From DASSKO01 sp035690425 (GTDB taxonomy: Bacteria > Actinomycetota > Actinomycetes > Propionibacteriales > Nocardioidaceae): 19,584 nt of DNA. Each line of letters starts with the position of its first letter. Position 1 is the first letter of the stretch. Below the pieces are notes generated by a model, which ran no database searches, was not told where the DNA came from, and was given only the letters and a program-made list of their open reading frames with translations. A program made the position numbers and the translations under genes. The stretch is taken from the NCBI GenBank assembly GCA_035690425.1, contig DASSKO010000212.1, positions 1-19,584 on the forward strand. The letters run 5' to 3'. Of the stretch, positions 1-4,115 are shown in pieces.

Positions 1-564
1 GAGGTCCGCGATGTAGCGGGTGCCGTCGATGGTGGCGAGCCGGTCGAACGTGCCCGCCACCTCGAGTTCGGGGATGCACACGATCCGCTCCACGTGCGCC
101 GGGTCGATGAGCAGATCCTTGGTCCCGGCCCGGTAGGCGTCGAGGTCGGCGGCGAACTGCGGCGGGGCGGTCAGCTTGTGGCCGAGGTCGATCTGTTCGG
201 TGAACGAGTGCAGAGCGCTTCCGAGGTTGGCGCGCACCGAGCGGCCGGCGTGCTCCATCGCCTCGTCCGCCAGCCGGTCGAGGAGCTTCTTCGCGGCCTT
301 GTCGTCGGGGTCGGTGACCGTTGCGGCCTGGGCGAGCAGGTCAGGGCGGCGGCCGAGCCCGACGGCGACCATGCGGCACTGCCAGCGCGTCAGCCCGAAC
401 GTGTCGGCGCAGGTCTTCGCCCACGTGGTGGCGCGGGTCCACGCCACCTTCTTCCCGGTGGTCGGGTGCGGCATGACGTACCTGCCAAAACGATCCCTTT
501 CGGGCTCGGGTCGGCGTTCGGCGGCGGCCTCGGTGGTCAGGAAGTCGGCGACGGCTGTACTCAC
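1..564 (-). CDS. RecB/Cas4-type PD-(D/E)XK exonuclease (partial, C-terminus beyond left edge)
   Basis: 188 codons are visible, open through the left edge. The start is a GTG at 564 inside a GTGA overlap with the stop of the zinc-binding gene. Visible motifs fit the RecB/Cas4 nuclease family: LGSALH with H119 (the helix histidine that precedes the core), then GTFDRLA with D174 as first metal ligand, then YIADL with D187. The expected lysine of the D-x-K motif would be the next codon, just outside the window. Proteins of this kind in actinophages are recombination exonucleases that resect DNA ends, often paired with an annealing protein; that partner would lie further left. It is the last visible gene of the leftward early operon. 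The family call rests on the spacing of the H, D and D motifs and is strong; the precise role in recombination or replication is inferred. Confidence 0.8.
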   Translation of the reverse strand, partial: MSTAVADFLTTEAAAERRPEPERDRFGRYVMPHPTTGKKVAWTRATTWAKTCADTFGLTRWQCRMVAVGLGRRPDLLAQAATVTDPDDKAAKKLLDRLADEAMEHAGRSVRANLGSALHSFTEQIDLGHKLTAPPQFAADLDAYRAGTKDLLIDPAHVERIVCIPELEVAGTFDRLATIDGTRYIADL

Positions 565-713
565 GACTCCTGCTCCGGTTGGCGTGCCGTGTAGTAGTCG
601 TCGAGGCAGTCGACCGAGCAGAAGACGAGGTCGCCGTGCAGCCCGTTCGCGGGCACCTCGAACGTGGAGGTGTGCGGGTCGATGTCCCTGCGGCAGTGCC
701 GGCAGCGGCTCAC
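561..713 (-). CDS. Small zinc-binding protein (50 aa, CxxC...CxxxC)
   Basis: A 50-aa protein starting at GTG 713 within a GTGA overlap with the preceding stop, and ending in a GTGA overlap with the exonuclease gene. Four cysteines in two pairs (C4-x2-C7 and C32-x3-C36) look like a zinc-ribbon or treble-clef knuckle. The segment between them is short and has no recognisable catalytic motif. Longer reading-frame extensions upstream are arginine/proline-rich and look like antisense noise, so the short form is chosen. Tight coupling to the exonuclease suggests co-expression early in lytic growth. Function unknown; it may bind nucleic acid or a host protein. Confidence 0.7.
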   Translation of the reverse strand: MSRCRHCRRDIDPHTSTFEVPANGLHGDLVFCSVDCLDDYYTARQPEQES

Positions 714-958
714 CGGGTCACCTGCACACGGTCGACCGGCAGCGTGGCGTAGGAGCCGGCGGGGAGCTGGACGGTGGCGATGCGTGGCCGGCCACGGCCT
801 CGGCGGTGCCCGATGTGCACGAGCGTCGCCGTTTGGCGGCCACCGTCGACGGTGGGGATGGTGACGGTGGCGCGGCGGCGGGCGTCCGCGCGGGTGGGCT
901 GGGCGATGGCTGTGCCGATGCGGGCCAGCTGCTCGGAGGTGAGCGCTGCGGCGGTCAC
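710..958 (-). CDS. Hypothetical early protein (82 aa)
   Basis: An 82-aa reading frame with a GTG start at 958, joined by GTGA overlaps to genes on both sides. That is the main support that it is real. The N-terminal third is helical (ALTSEQLARIGTAIAQ). The remainder is basic and predicted beta-rich, with an arginine/glycine patch (GHRRGRGRPR) that could contact nucleic acid. I do not recognise a family. It belongs to the leftward early operon, whose visible members are regulatory and recombination genes. Confidence 0.6.
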   Translation of the reverse strand: MTAAALTSEQLARIGTAIAQPTRADARRRATVTIPTVDGGRQTATLVHIGHRRGRGRPRIATVQLPAGSYATLPVDRVQVTR

Positions 959-1188
959 GACGCGGCCACGATCTCGGCTTCGCGGAGCTCGGACAGCTCG
1001 ACAAGCCGCTCACCGAGGCGGTAGAGCTGGTCGGGGGTGATGTGGTTGATGAACAGGTGCGCGTCGGCGGCGTTGTTGCGGGCGCTGATCGTGACGCTCA
1101 GCGTCTCCGCACCGGGATAGGCGACGTCGGCGGTGGCGGTGAGTTCGTCGCCCCGGTCGAGCCAGATGCTCGCTGTGCTTGATGCCAT
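955..1188 (-). CDS. Hypothetical early protein (77 aa)
   Basis: A 77-aa acidic protein starting at ATG 1188, preceded by AGGAG about 10 bases upstream; it ends in a GTGA overlap with the 82-aa gene. The first half is probably beta-strand (ASIWLDRGDELTATADVAY) and the second half amphipathic helix (DQLYRLGERLVELSELREAE). No family recognised. The independent ribosome binding site after a 21-base gap makes this the only gene in the visible left operon, after the first, that does not begin by overlap. Confidence 0.65.
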   Translation of the reverse strand: MASSTASIWLDRGDELTATADVAYPGAETLSVTISARNNAADAHLFINHITPDQLYRLGERLVELSELREAEIVAAS

Positions 1189-1209
1189 GCTGGTACGCTC
1201 CTGTGCTGA

Positions 1210-1443
1210 CTAGTGGTGTGGTTGGTGTGCGCCCGTCCCGGTGGCTTCCGGGGCGGGCGTTTCGCGTTGCGGGGATGCCCCGGCCGCGTGCCGGGCGAGT
1301 GGGAGCGGCCGGGGCTCGCCTGCCACGTCCGCCGCATGGGGTCGGCGGGAGCTGGCGATCACTGCCGCCACGAGGGCGGCGGCGATGGTGAGGTAGGTGG
1401 CGACGGCTGCCGCGTTGGTCAGCCAGACGACGGTCGCGGTCAC
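1210..1443 (-). CDS. Small membrane protein (77 aa)
   Basis: Starts at GTG 1443 with GGGAG 9 bases upstream and a GTGA overlap with the preceding 26-aa gene. Residues about 4-30 form one hydrophobic segment (VVWLTNAAAVATYLTIAAALVAAVIA), followed by SSRR and a proline-rich, histidine-containing tail that should lie in the cytoplasm by the positive-inside rule. Single-pass proteins in phage early operons include superinfection-exclusion and host-takeover factors; nothing in the sequence decides between these. Longer forms starting upstream are antisense-like and were not chosen. Confidence 0.6.
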   Translation of the reverse strand: MTATVVWLTNAAAVATYLTIAAALVAAVIASSRRPHAADVAGEPRPLPLARHAAGASPQRETPAPEATGTGAHQPHH

Positions 1444-1520
1444 GAGCGGTTCTCCCGCGACTTCAGCGCAGCGCACGCCGGGTCGATGCTCACCTCGATG
1501 GTGAGCGGTGAGGGCTTCAC
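1440..1520 (-). CDS. Mini-protein of 26 aa between Cro-like gene and membrane protein
   Basis: This frame fills exactly the gap between the Cro-like gene and the membrane-protein gene. GTG at 1520 overlaps the Cro-like stop as GTGA, and its TGA at 1440-1442 overlaps the GTG at 1443 as GTGA. The product begins MKPSPLTIEVSIDPACAALK. Two perfect 4-base couplings in one 81-base frame are hard to explain by chance in an operon that uses this junction repeatedly. It may be a functional micro-protein or a coupling leader for the downstream membrane gene. No homology can be judged at this length. Confidence 0.55.
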   Translation of the reverse strand: MKPSPLTIEVSIDPACAALKSRENRS

Positions 1521-1726
1521 GACGCGGCCCTGTCGCTGTCGTCGGCACGAGCCCGGAGGCACCACTTCCGCACGGTCTCAACAGACACGGTGATGTCGTG
1601 ATCGGCGCGGAGGTCGAAGGCGATGGACTCGTAGCTCGCGCCGTCATGGCGAGCGGTCGTCAGGTAATCAGCGAGGCCTCCGGGGACGATCCTGTCGACG
1701 AGTGGGTAGGTGTCCATTCCGGCCAT
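1517..1726 (-). CDS. Cro-like HTH regulator (69 aa)
   Basis: First gene of the leftward lytic operon, divergent from the immunity repressor. Residues about 31-58 form a helix-turn-helix (SYESIAFDLRADHDITVSVE, then TVRKW). This segment aligns without gaps to the repressor's HTH, sharing I, L, DH, S, ET and RK, so the two look like distant paralogs. By position and size it is a Cro-type repressor of the lysogenic promoter or an early regulator. The ATG at 1726 sits about 7 bases past the predicted -10 box, so the message may be leaderless; an internal ATG three codons later is the alternative start. Confidence 0.75.
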   Translation of the reverse strand: MAGMDTYPLVDRIVPGGLADYLTTARHDGASYESIAFDLRADHDITVSVETVRKWCLRARADDSDRAAS

Positions 1727-1732
1727 GCCGAT

Positions 1733-1760
1733 ACAATAGCCAATTGATTGGGGCTGTCAA
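1733..1760 (-). promoter_or_regulatory. Leftward early lytic promoter
   Basis: On the minus strand TTGACA (1760-1755) is a perfect -35 box, followed after 16 bases by TATTGT (1738-1733) as -10. The transcription start would fall at about 1726-1727, on the A of the Cro-like ATG. It is the strongest-looking promoter in the window. Confidence 0.7.
1740..1751. promoter_or_regulatory. Candidate operator in the leftward promoter spacer
   Basis: CCAATTGATTGG is an inverted repeat of 5-base arms around TG, lying between the -35 and -10 of the lytic promoter. CAATTG recurs at 1801-1806, next to the repressor promoter -35. Repressor bound here would block the lytic promoter. Site assignment is by position and symmetry only. 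Confidence 0.4.
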
Positions 1761-1796
1761 GGCCCAATTCTCTAGGTCGATGCGCGACCCAACCTC

Positions 1797-1825
1797 TGGA
1801 CAATTGCCAAACGGTTTGCGATACT
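1797..1825 (+). promoter_or_regulatory. Rightward repressor promoter
   Basis: TGGACA (1797-1802, one mismatch to consensus), 17-base spacer, then GATACT (1820-1825) preceded by an extended -10 TG. The expected start is base 1832, exactly the A of the repressor ATG, so this transcript also looks leaderless. Confidence 0.6.
1808..1818. promoter_or_regulatory. Candidate operator in the repressor promoter spacer
   Basis: CAAACGGTTTG is a perfect 5-1-5 inverted repeat in the spacer of the repressor promoter. It suits Cro-like repression or repressor autoregulation. No biochemical evidence. Confidence 0.35.
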
Positions 1826-1831
1826 TCCGGC

Positions 1832-2227
1832 ATGGCACGTCCAGCACGAAATGAGATGGCGATGAAGGACTTCGCCAACCACATGAAGGCGGTCAAGGCG
1901 CATGCCGACCTGACCGCCACGCCCAAGGACATCGAGTTGTGGCTCTTCCGGGACCACAACCTCCGCATCTCCGAAGAGACGATCCGCAAGGCACTGCGCG
2001 GCGACATCGACCCGACCACCTGCTCGGTGGACCTACTGGTCGGTCTTGTCGCCTACTTCGGCGTCAGCCCGGCCGGCCTCGGCCGATTCGCTGAACACCG
2101 GATCGCCACGGTCCTCGCGCTCGCATCCACAACACCCGACAGTGACGGCCCAGACAGCCCCAGCGACCAGGTGGAATCCTCTACCAAATGGTATGCGACG
2201 CCGGAGCTACACCTCGTCGCGGCATAG
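1832..2227 (+). CDS. rep: Immunity repressor, viral form with degron-like C-terminus (131 aa)
   Basis: Helix-turn-helix repressor. The DNA-binding domain spans about residues 28-58 (TPKDIELWLFRDHNLRISEE), followed by a second helical segment (VDLLVGLVAYFGVSPAGLGR). From about residue 100 the protein turns into a polar, disordered tail ending HLVAA, which resembles ssrA-type ClpXP tags. Size, divergent Cro-like neighbour, downstream integrase and the tagged tail match the viral-form repressors of the BPs/Brujita/Charlie integration-dependent immunity switches (BPs viral form is about 136 aa). In those systems attP in the gene's 3' end replaces the tail upon integration and stabilises the protein. 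The ATG at 1832 is chosen because upstream frame would run through the promoter. There is no Shine-Dalgarno, consistent with leaderless translation. Regulator identity is strong; the degron and attP are inferred. Confidence 0.82.
   Translation: MARPARNEMAMKDFANHMKAVKAHADLTATPKDIELWLFRDHNLRISEETIRKALRGDIDPTTCSVDLLVGLVAYFGVSPAGLGRFAEHRIATVLALASTTPDSDGPDSPSDQVESSTKWYATPELHLVAA
2182..2193. other. Candidate attP core inside the repressor gene
   Basis: TACCAAATGGTA, 5-base inverted arms around AA, falls in codons 117-121 of the repressor, within its degenerate tail. It is locally AT-rich and 85 bases before the integrase start. Arm-less integrases of the Brujita type use short simple sites at this location. 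Strand exchange here would remove the LVAA tail. The exact core cannot be set without the host attB. Confidence 0.35.
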
Positions 2228-2240
2228 GCCGTTCGACCCC

Positions 2241-2269
2241 TTGACGTTCGCCACCGCAATCATTAGGTA
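2241..2269 (+). promoter_or_regulatory. Possible integrase promoter
   Basis: TTGACG (2241-2246), 17 bases, then TAGGTA (2264-2269), a weak -10. The predicted start falls within a base of the integrase ATG. The decamer CCCCTTGACG is shared with the accessory-operon promoter at 3371-3380. Integrase may also be read from the repressor promoter. Confidence 0.4.
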
Positions 2270-2276
2270 CCCGACC

Positions 2277-3185
2277 ATGACTACCGAGGGAACCCTGACA
2301 CTCACACGCCCACTCGAACGCTTCCTCGCCGCGCGCAGAGCGACCGGGGTCTACAACGCCAAATCGGTGCGTGTCGTCGGCCCACGCATCGCCACCTTCG
2401 TCACCTCCTTCGGGCGGCGCCCACTCGACCAGCTCACCCGCCGCAGCGTCGAGGTCTGGCTCGGCAGCATCTCGCACCTCGCGCCGGCCAGCCGAGCCGC
2501 GTACTTCGCCAGCGTCCGCCAGTTCTGCCGGTGGCTCACGGCCGAACGCATCATCGAGCGGGACCCGACCGTCGGCATAGCCGCACCGAAACGTCCCCGC
2601 TCGGTGCCACGCGCCCAGCCTCGCGACGTGATCGGCGCCTGCTACGCCGCGTGCCGGGACGACCGGGAGCGGCTGATCCTCGCGCTCGAGGTCGGCATGG
2701 GTCTACGGCGCGGCGAGGTCGCCGGGGCACGGTGGGAGCACTACGACGAACCGGCCGGGATCTTGCTGATCCGCGGCAAAGGCTCGCATGAGCGCGACCT
2801 CCCGGTGACGAGCGAGGTGCGGTCGCTGCTCCGACGCCACCCGCACCGACGCGCACACGGCCCGATCGTCGAATCGAAGCGGGCGCCTGGCGATGGCATC
2901 CTGCCCGAGCGGGTCGGCTACATCGTGCTCGACATCATGCGCCGCGCCGGCGTGAAGCACGGTGCCTACGACGGTGTGTCGGGCCACGCGCTCCGCCATA
3001 CTGCGGCTTCGGACGTGCTCGACAACTGCCACGACCTGCGCATCGTGCAGGCGATGTTGGGCCACGCGCACCTGTCGTCCACGTCGATCTACCTGCGCAG
3101 GGCGTCGATGGCGCAGATGCGCGAGGCGATGGAGGGCAGGCGCTACGACTGCGCGCCGGACTGCGACTGCCAGACGGCTGCCTGA
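2277..3185 (+). CDS. int: Tyrosine integrase, arm-less XerC/D-like (302 aa)
   Basis: Catalyses site-specific recombination between attP and host attB. The core-binding (SAM-like) domain covers about residues 11-100 and the catalytic domain about 115-285. Visible active-site residues are R144 (MGLRRGE), K168 (RGKGSHER), H237 and R240 (GHALRHT), H263 (LGHAH) and nucleophile Y272 (SIYLRR), the full set. At 302 residues it has no room for the N-terminal arm-binding domain of lambda-type integrases, like Brujita Int. The tail is odd: a cysteine cluster (C292, C296, C298) then QTAA, another ssrA-like end. In BPs-type systems Int is also kept short-lived by proteolysis. ATG 2277 is chosen because sequence upstream in frame overlaps the repressor gene and is low-complexity. 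A terminator follows 13 bases after the stop. Confidence 0.93.
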   Translation: MTTEGTLTLTRPLERFLAARRATGVYNAKSVRVVGPRIATFVTSFGRRPLDQLTRRSVEVWLGSISHLAPASRAAYFASVRQFCRWLTAERIIERDPTVGIAAPKRPRSVPRAQPRDVIGACYAACRDDRERLILALEVGMGLRRGEVAGARWEHYDEPAGILLIRGKGSHERDLPVTSEVRSLLRRHPHRRAHGPIVESKRAPGDGILPERVGYIVLDIMRRAGVKHGAYDGVSGHALRHTAASDVLDNCHDLRIVQAMLGHAHLSSTSIYLRRASMAQMREAMEGRRYDCAPDCDCQTAA

Positions 3186-3197
3186 GACGCGCAGGAA

Positions 3198-3219
3198 CCC
3201 CCGACCCGAAGGCCGGGGG
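3198..3219 (+). terminator. Intrinsic terminator after integrase
   Basis: GC hairpin: CCCCCG pairs with CGGGGG, one A-C mismatch, then CC/GG closing a CGAA tetraloop. It starts 13 bases past the integrase stop. No U-tract follows, which is common for high-GC actinobacterial terminators. Confidence 0.65.
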
Positions 3220-3324
3220 CTCCAAGCGTGGCCGAGAAGCGCCCTTGTCGACTCACGATCCTACGCCGCGGGTGTGACGGCTAGCGTGGGTCCGTGTGGC
3301 CGGGTGGTGCCGGTCATCTCCATC

Positions 3325-3361
3325 GGGGCCCCTGGCTGCGGCTGGGGGTCCCGGCATTTTT
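3325..3361 (+). terminator. Second terminator with T-tract before accessory operon
   Basis: GGGGCCCC (3325-3332) pairs with GGGGGTCCC (3344-3352) using one G-U pair and a bulged G, followed by TTTTT at 3357-3361. It lies just upstream of the next promoter and insulates the accessory operon from the integrase transcript. The rest of the interval 3220-3324 shows nothing recognisable. Confidence 0.6.
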
Positions 3362-3374
3362 CTCGGCTCACCCC

Positions 3375-3403
3375 TTGACGACTGTGCAGTGATGCTGTAC
3401 GGT
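3375..3403 (+). promoter_or_regulatory. Promoter of the accessory operon
   Basis: TTGACG (3375-3380), 17-base spacer, TACGGT (3398-3403, fits the actinobacterial TANNNT pattern). Predicted start near 3410, giving a leader of about 30 bases before the 66-aa gene. No operator-like symmetry seen, so constitutive expression from the prophage is plausible. Confidence 0.6.
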
Positions 3404-3427
3404 GTGTGCATGGAGATGACCACCACC

Positions 3428-3433
3428 AAGGAG
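3428..3433 (+). promoter_or_regulatory. Ribosome binding site deciding the 66-aa start
   Basis: AAGGAG with a 6-base spacer to the ATG at 3440. It favours 3440 over the in-frame ATG at 3410, which would need leaderless translation. Confidence 0.7.
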
Positions 3434-3439
3434 CACACC

Positions 3440-3640
3440 ATGACCAGCTACACCATCCCCGAAGCCCGCAGCGCCGACGCCGCCTACTGCGACGACATCA
3501 TGCGCCAGGCCCGCGCCGACGCCGCCAACGGCACCGAAGCCGAGGTCACCTACTGGGACGCCACCAGCGACCCCGCCAACCCCGGCTGGGTGCGGCGCAC
3601 CTACTGGAGCGACGGCACCAGCACCGACGACATCCTCTGA
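3440..3640 (+). CDS. Small acidic accessory protein (66 aa)
   Basis: First gene of the accessory operon, beginning at ATG 3440 after AAGGAG. The protein is acidic and rich in D, A, T, Y and W: an N-terminal helix (SADAAYCDDIMRQARADAAN), then a beta-like part with EVTYWDA and RRTYWSDGTSTDDIL, where the YW pairs repeat about 25 residues apart. Small acidic phage proteins are sometimes DNA mimics or anti-restriction factors, but no family signature is visible. The stop overlaps the next ATG as TGATG, implying coupled translation with the HTH protein. Confidence 0.7.
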   Translation: MTSYTIPEARSADAAYCDDIMRQARADAANGTEAEVTYWDATSDPANPGWVRRTYWSDGTSTDDIL

Positions 3641-3867
3641 TGCGCTACAAGATGCAGCCCCGGACCGGGATCACGATCCCGGCCGGGACCCCCGGCCTCG
3701 TCGGCCCGCAAGAGATCGCGGAGCTGCTCGGCGTGCAGACCGCGACGGTGCACCGCTGGATGGCCCGCGACCTGCTCCCGGACCCGACGCAGCGGATCTC
3801 CGGTGTGCCGATCTGGCATTGGCCGCTGATCGAGTCGTGGGCGCGTGACACCGGCAGGCTGCCGTGA
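3640..3867 (+). CDS. MerR/excisionase-like HTH protein (75 aa)
   Basis: A winged-HTH of the MerR/AlpA/excisionase type. Residues about 20-47 read LVGPQEIAELLGVQTATVHR then WMARDLLPDP, a canonical recognition helix followed by a wing ending PIWHWPLIESWA. It starts by TGATG overlap with the 66-aa gene and ends in a GTGA overlap with the 83-aa gene. It could be an operon autoregulator or a recombination directionality factor. Arm-less integrases of the Brujita type need no such factor, and the operon is separately terminated and promoted, so a regulator of this operon is slightly favoured. A terminase-type HTH is unlikely given size and place. Confidence 0.75.
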   Translation: MRYKMQPRTGITIPAGTPGLVGPQEIAELLGVQTATVHRWMARDLLPDPTQRISGVPIWHWPLIESWARDTGRLP

Positions 3868-4115
3868 CCCCGCACGACGCCGACATCGTCACGGACCTGG
3901 CCGGGCTCGACGACGCGACCCGCCGCGCCGCCGAGGTCTCCGCCGCGCAGCGGCGGCCGGTCACGATCGCCTACCAGCGGCGCGGGGTGTGGCAGGTCCG
4001 CACCGTCACCGCGCACGCATCGCAGCACCACCGCAGCACCGCGACGGCGCACAGCGCGTCCGCGTGGACCCGCTCGGCCACGTCGCGGACCGTGACCGAC
4101 CAGCCGATGACGTGA
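3864..4115 (+). CDS. Hypothetical accessory protein (83 aa)
   Basis: Starts at GTG 3864 in a GTGA overlap with the HTH gene and stops in a GTGA overlap with the 376-aa gene. The N-terminal part is a helix with acidic start (DADIVTDLAGLDDATRRAAE), then a basic strand (RRPVTIAYQRRGVWQVRTV). The last third is Ser/Thr/Ala/His-rich and probably disordered. No recognised family. Its position between a DNA-binding protein and a large unknown protein suggests it acts with one of them. Confidence 0.55.
   Translation: MTPHDADIVTDLAGLDDATRRAAEVSAAQRRPVTIAYQRRGVWQVRTVTAHASQHHRSTATAHSASAWTRSATSRTVTDQPMT

Noticed and set aside
1748..1831. Longer repressor starting at 1748
   Set aside because: It would translate through the repressor promoter; the ATG at 1832 coincides with the predicted transcript start.
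2170..2215. Reverse-strand tRNA-like run (GTAGCTC ... TTGGTAGAG)
   Set aside because: As a tRNA gene it fails: the D-arm pieces are wrongly spaced and no anticodon or T-arm follows. Kept only as a hint for an att site.
2231..2240. GTTCGACCCC resembling a tRNA T-loop
   Set aside because: Flanking bases do not form a T-stem and no cloverleaf can be drawn.
2046..2276. Extended integrase start upstream of 2277
   Set aside because: It would overlap the repressor coding region and adds only Ser/Pro/Arg-rich sequence; the core-binding domain begins after 2277.
3410..3439. Leaderless start at 3410 for the first accessory gene
   Set aside because: The AAGGAG site correctly spaced for ATG 3440 makes the shorter form more likely, although 3410 remains possible.
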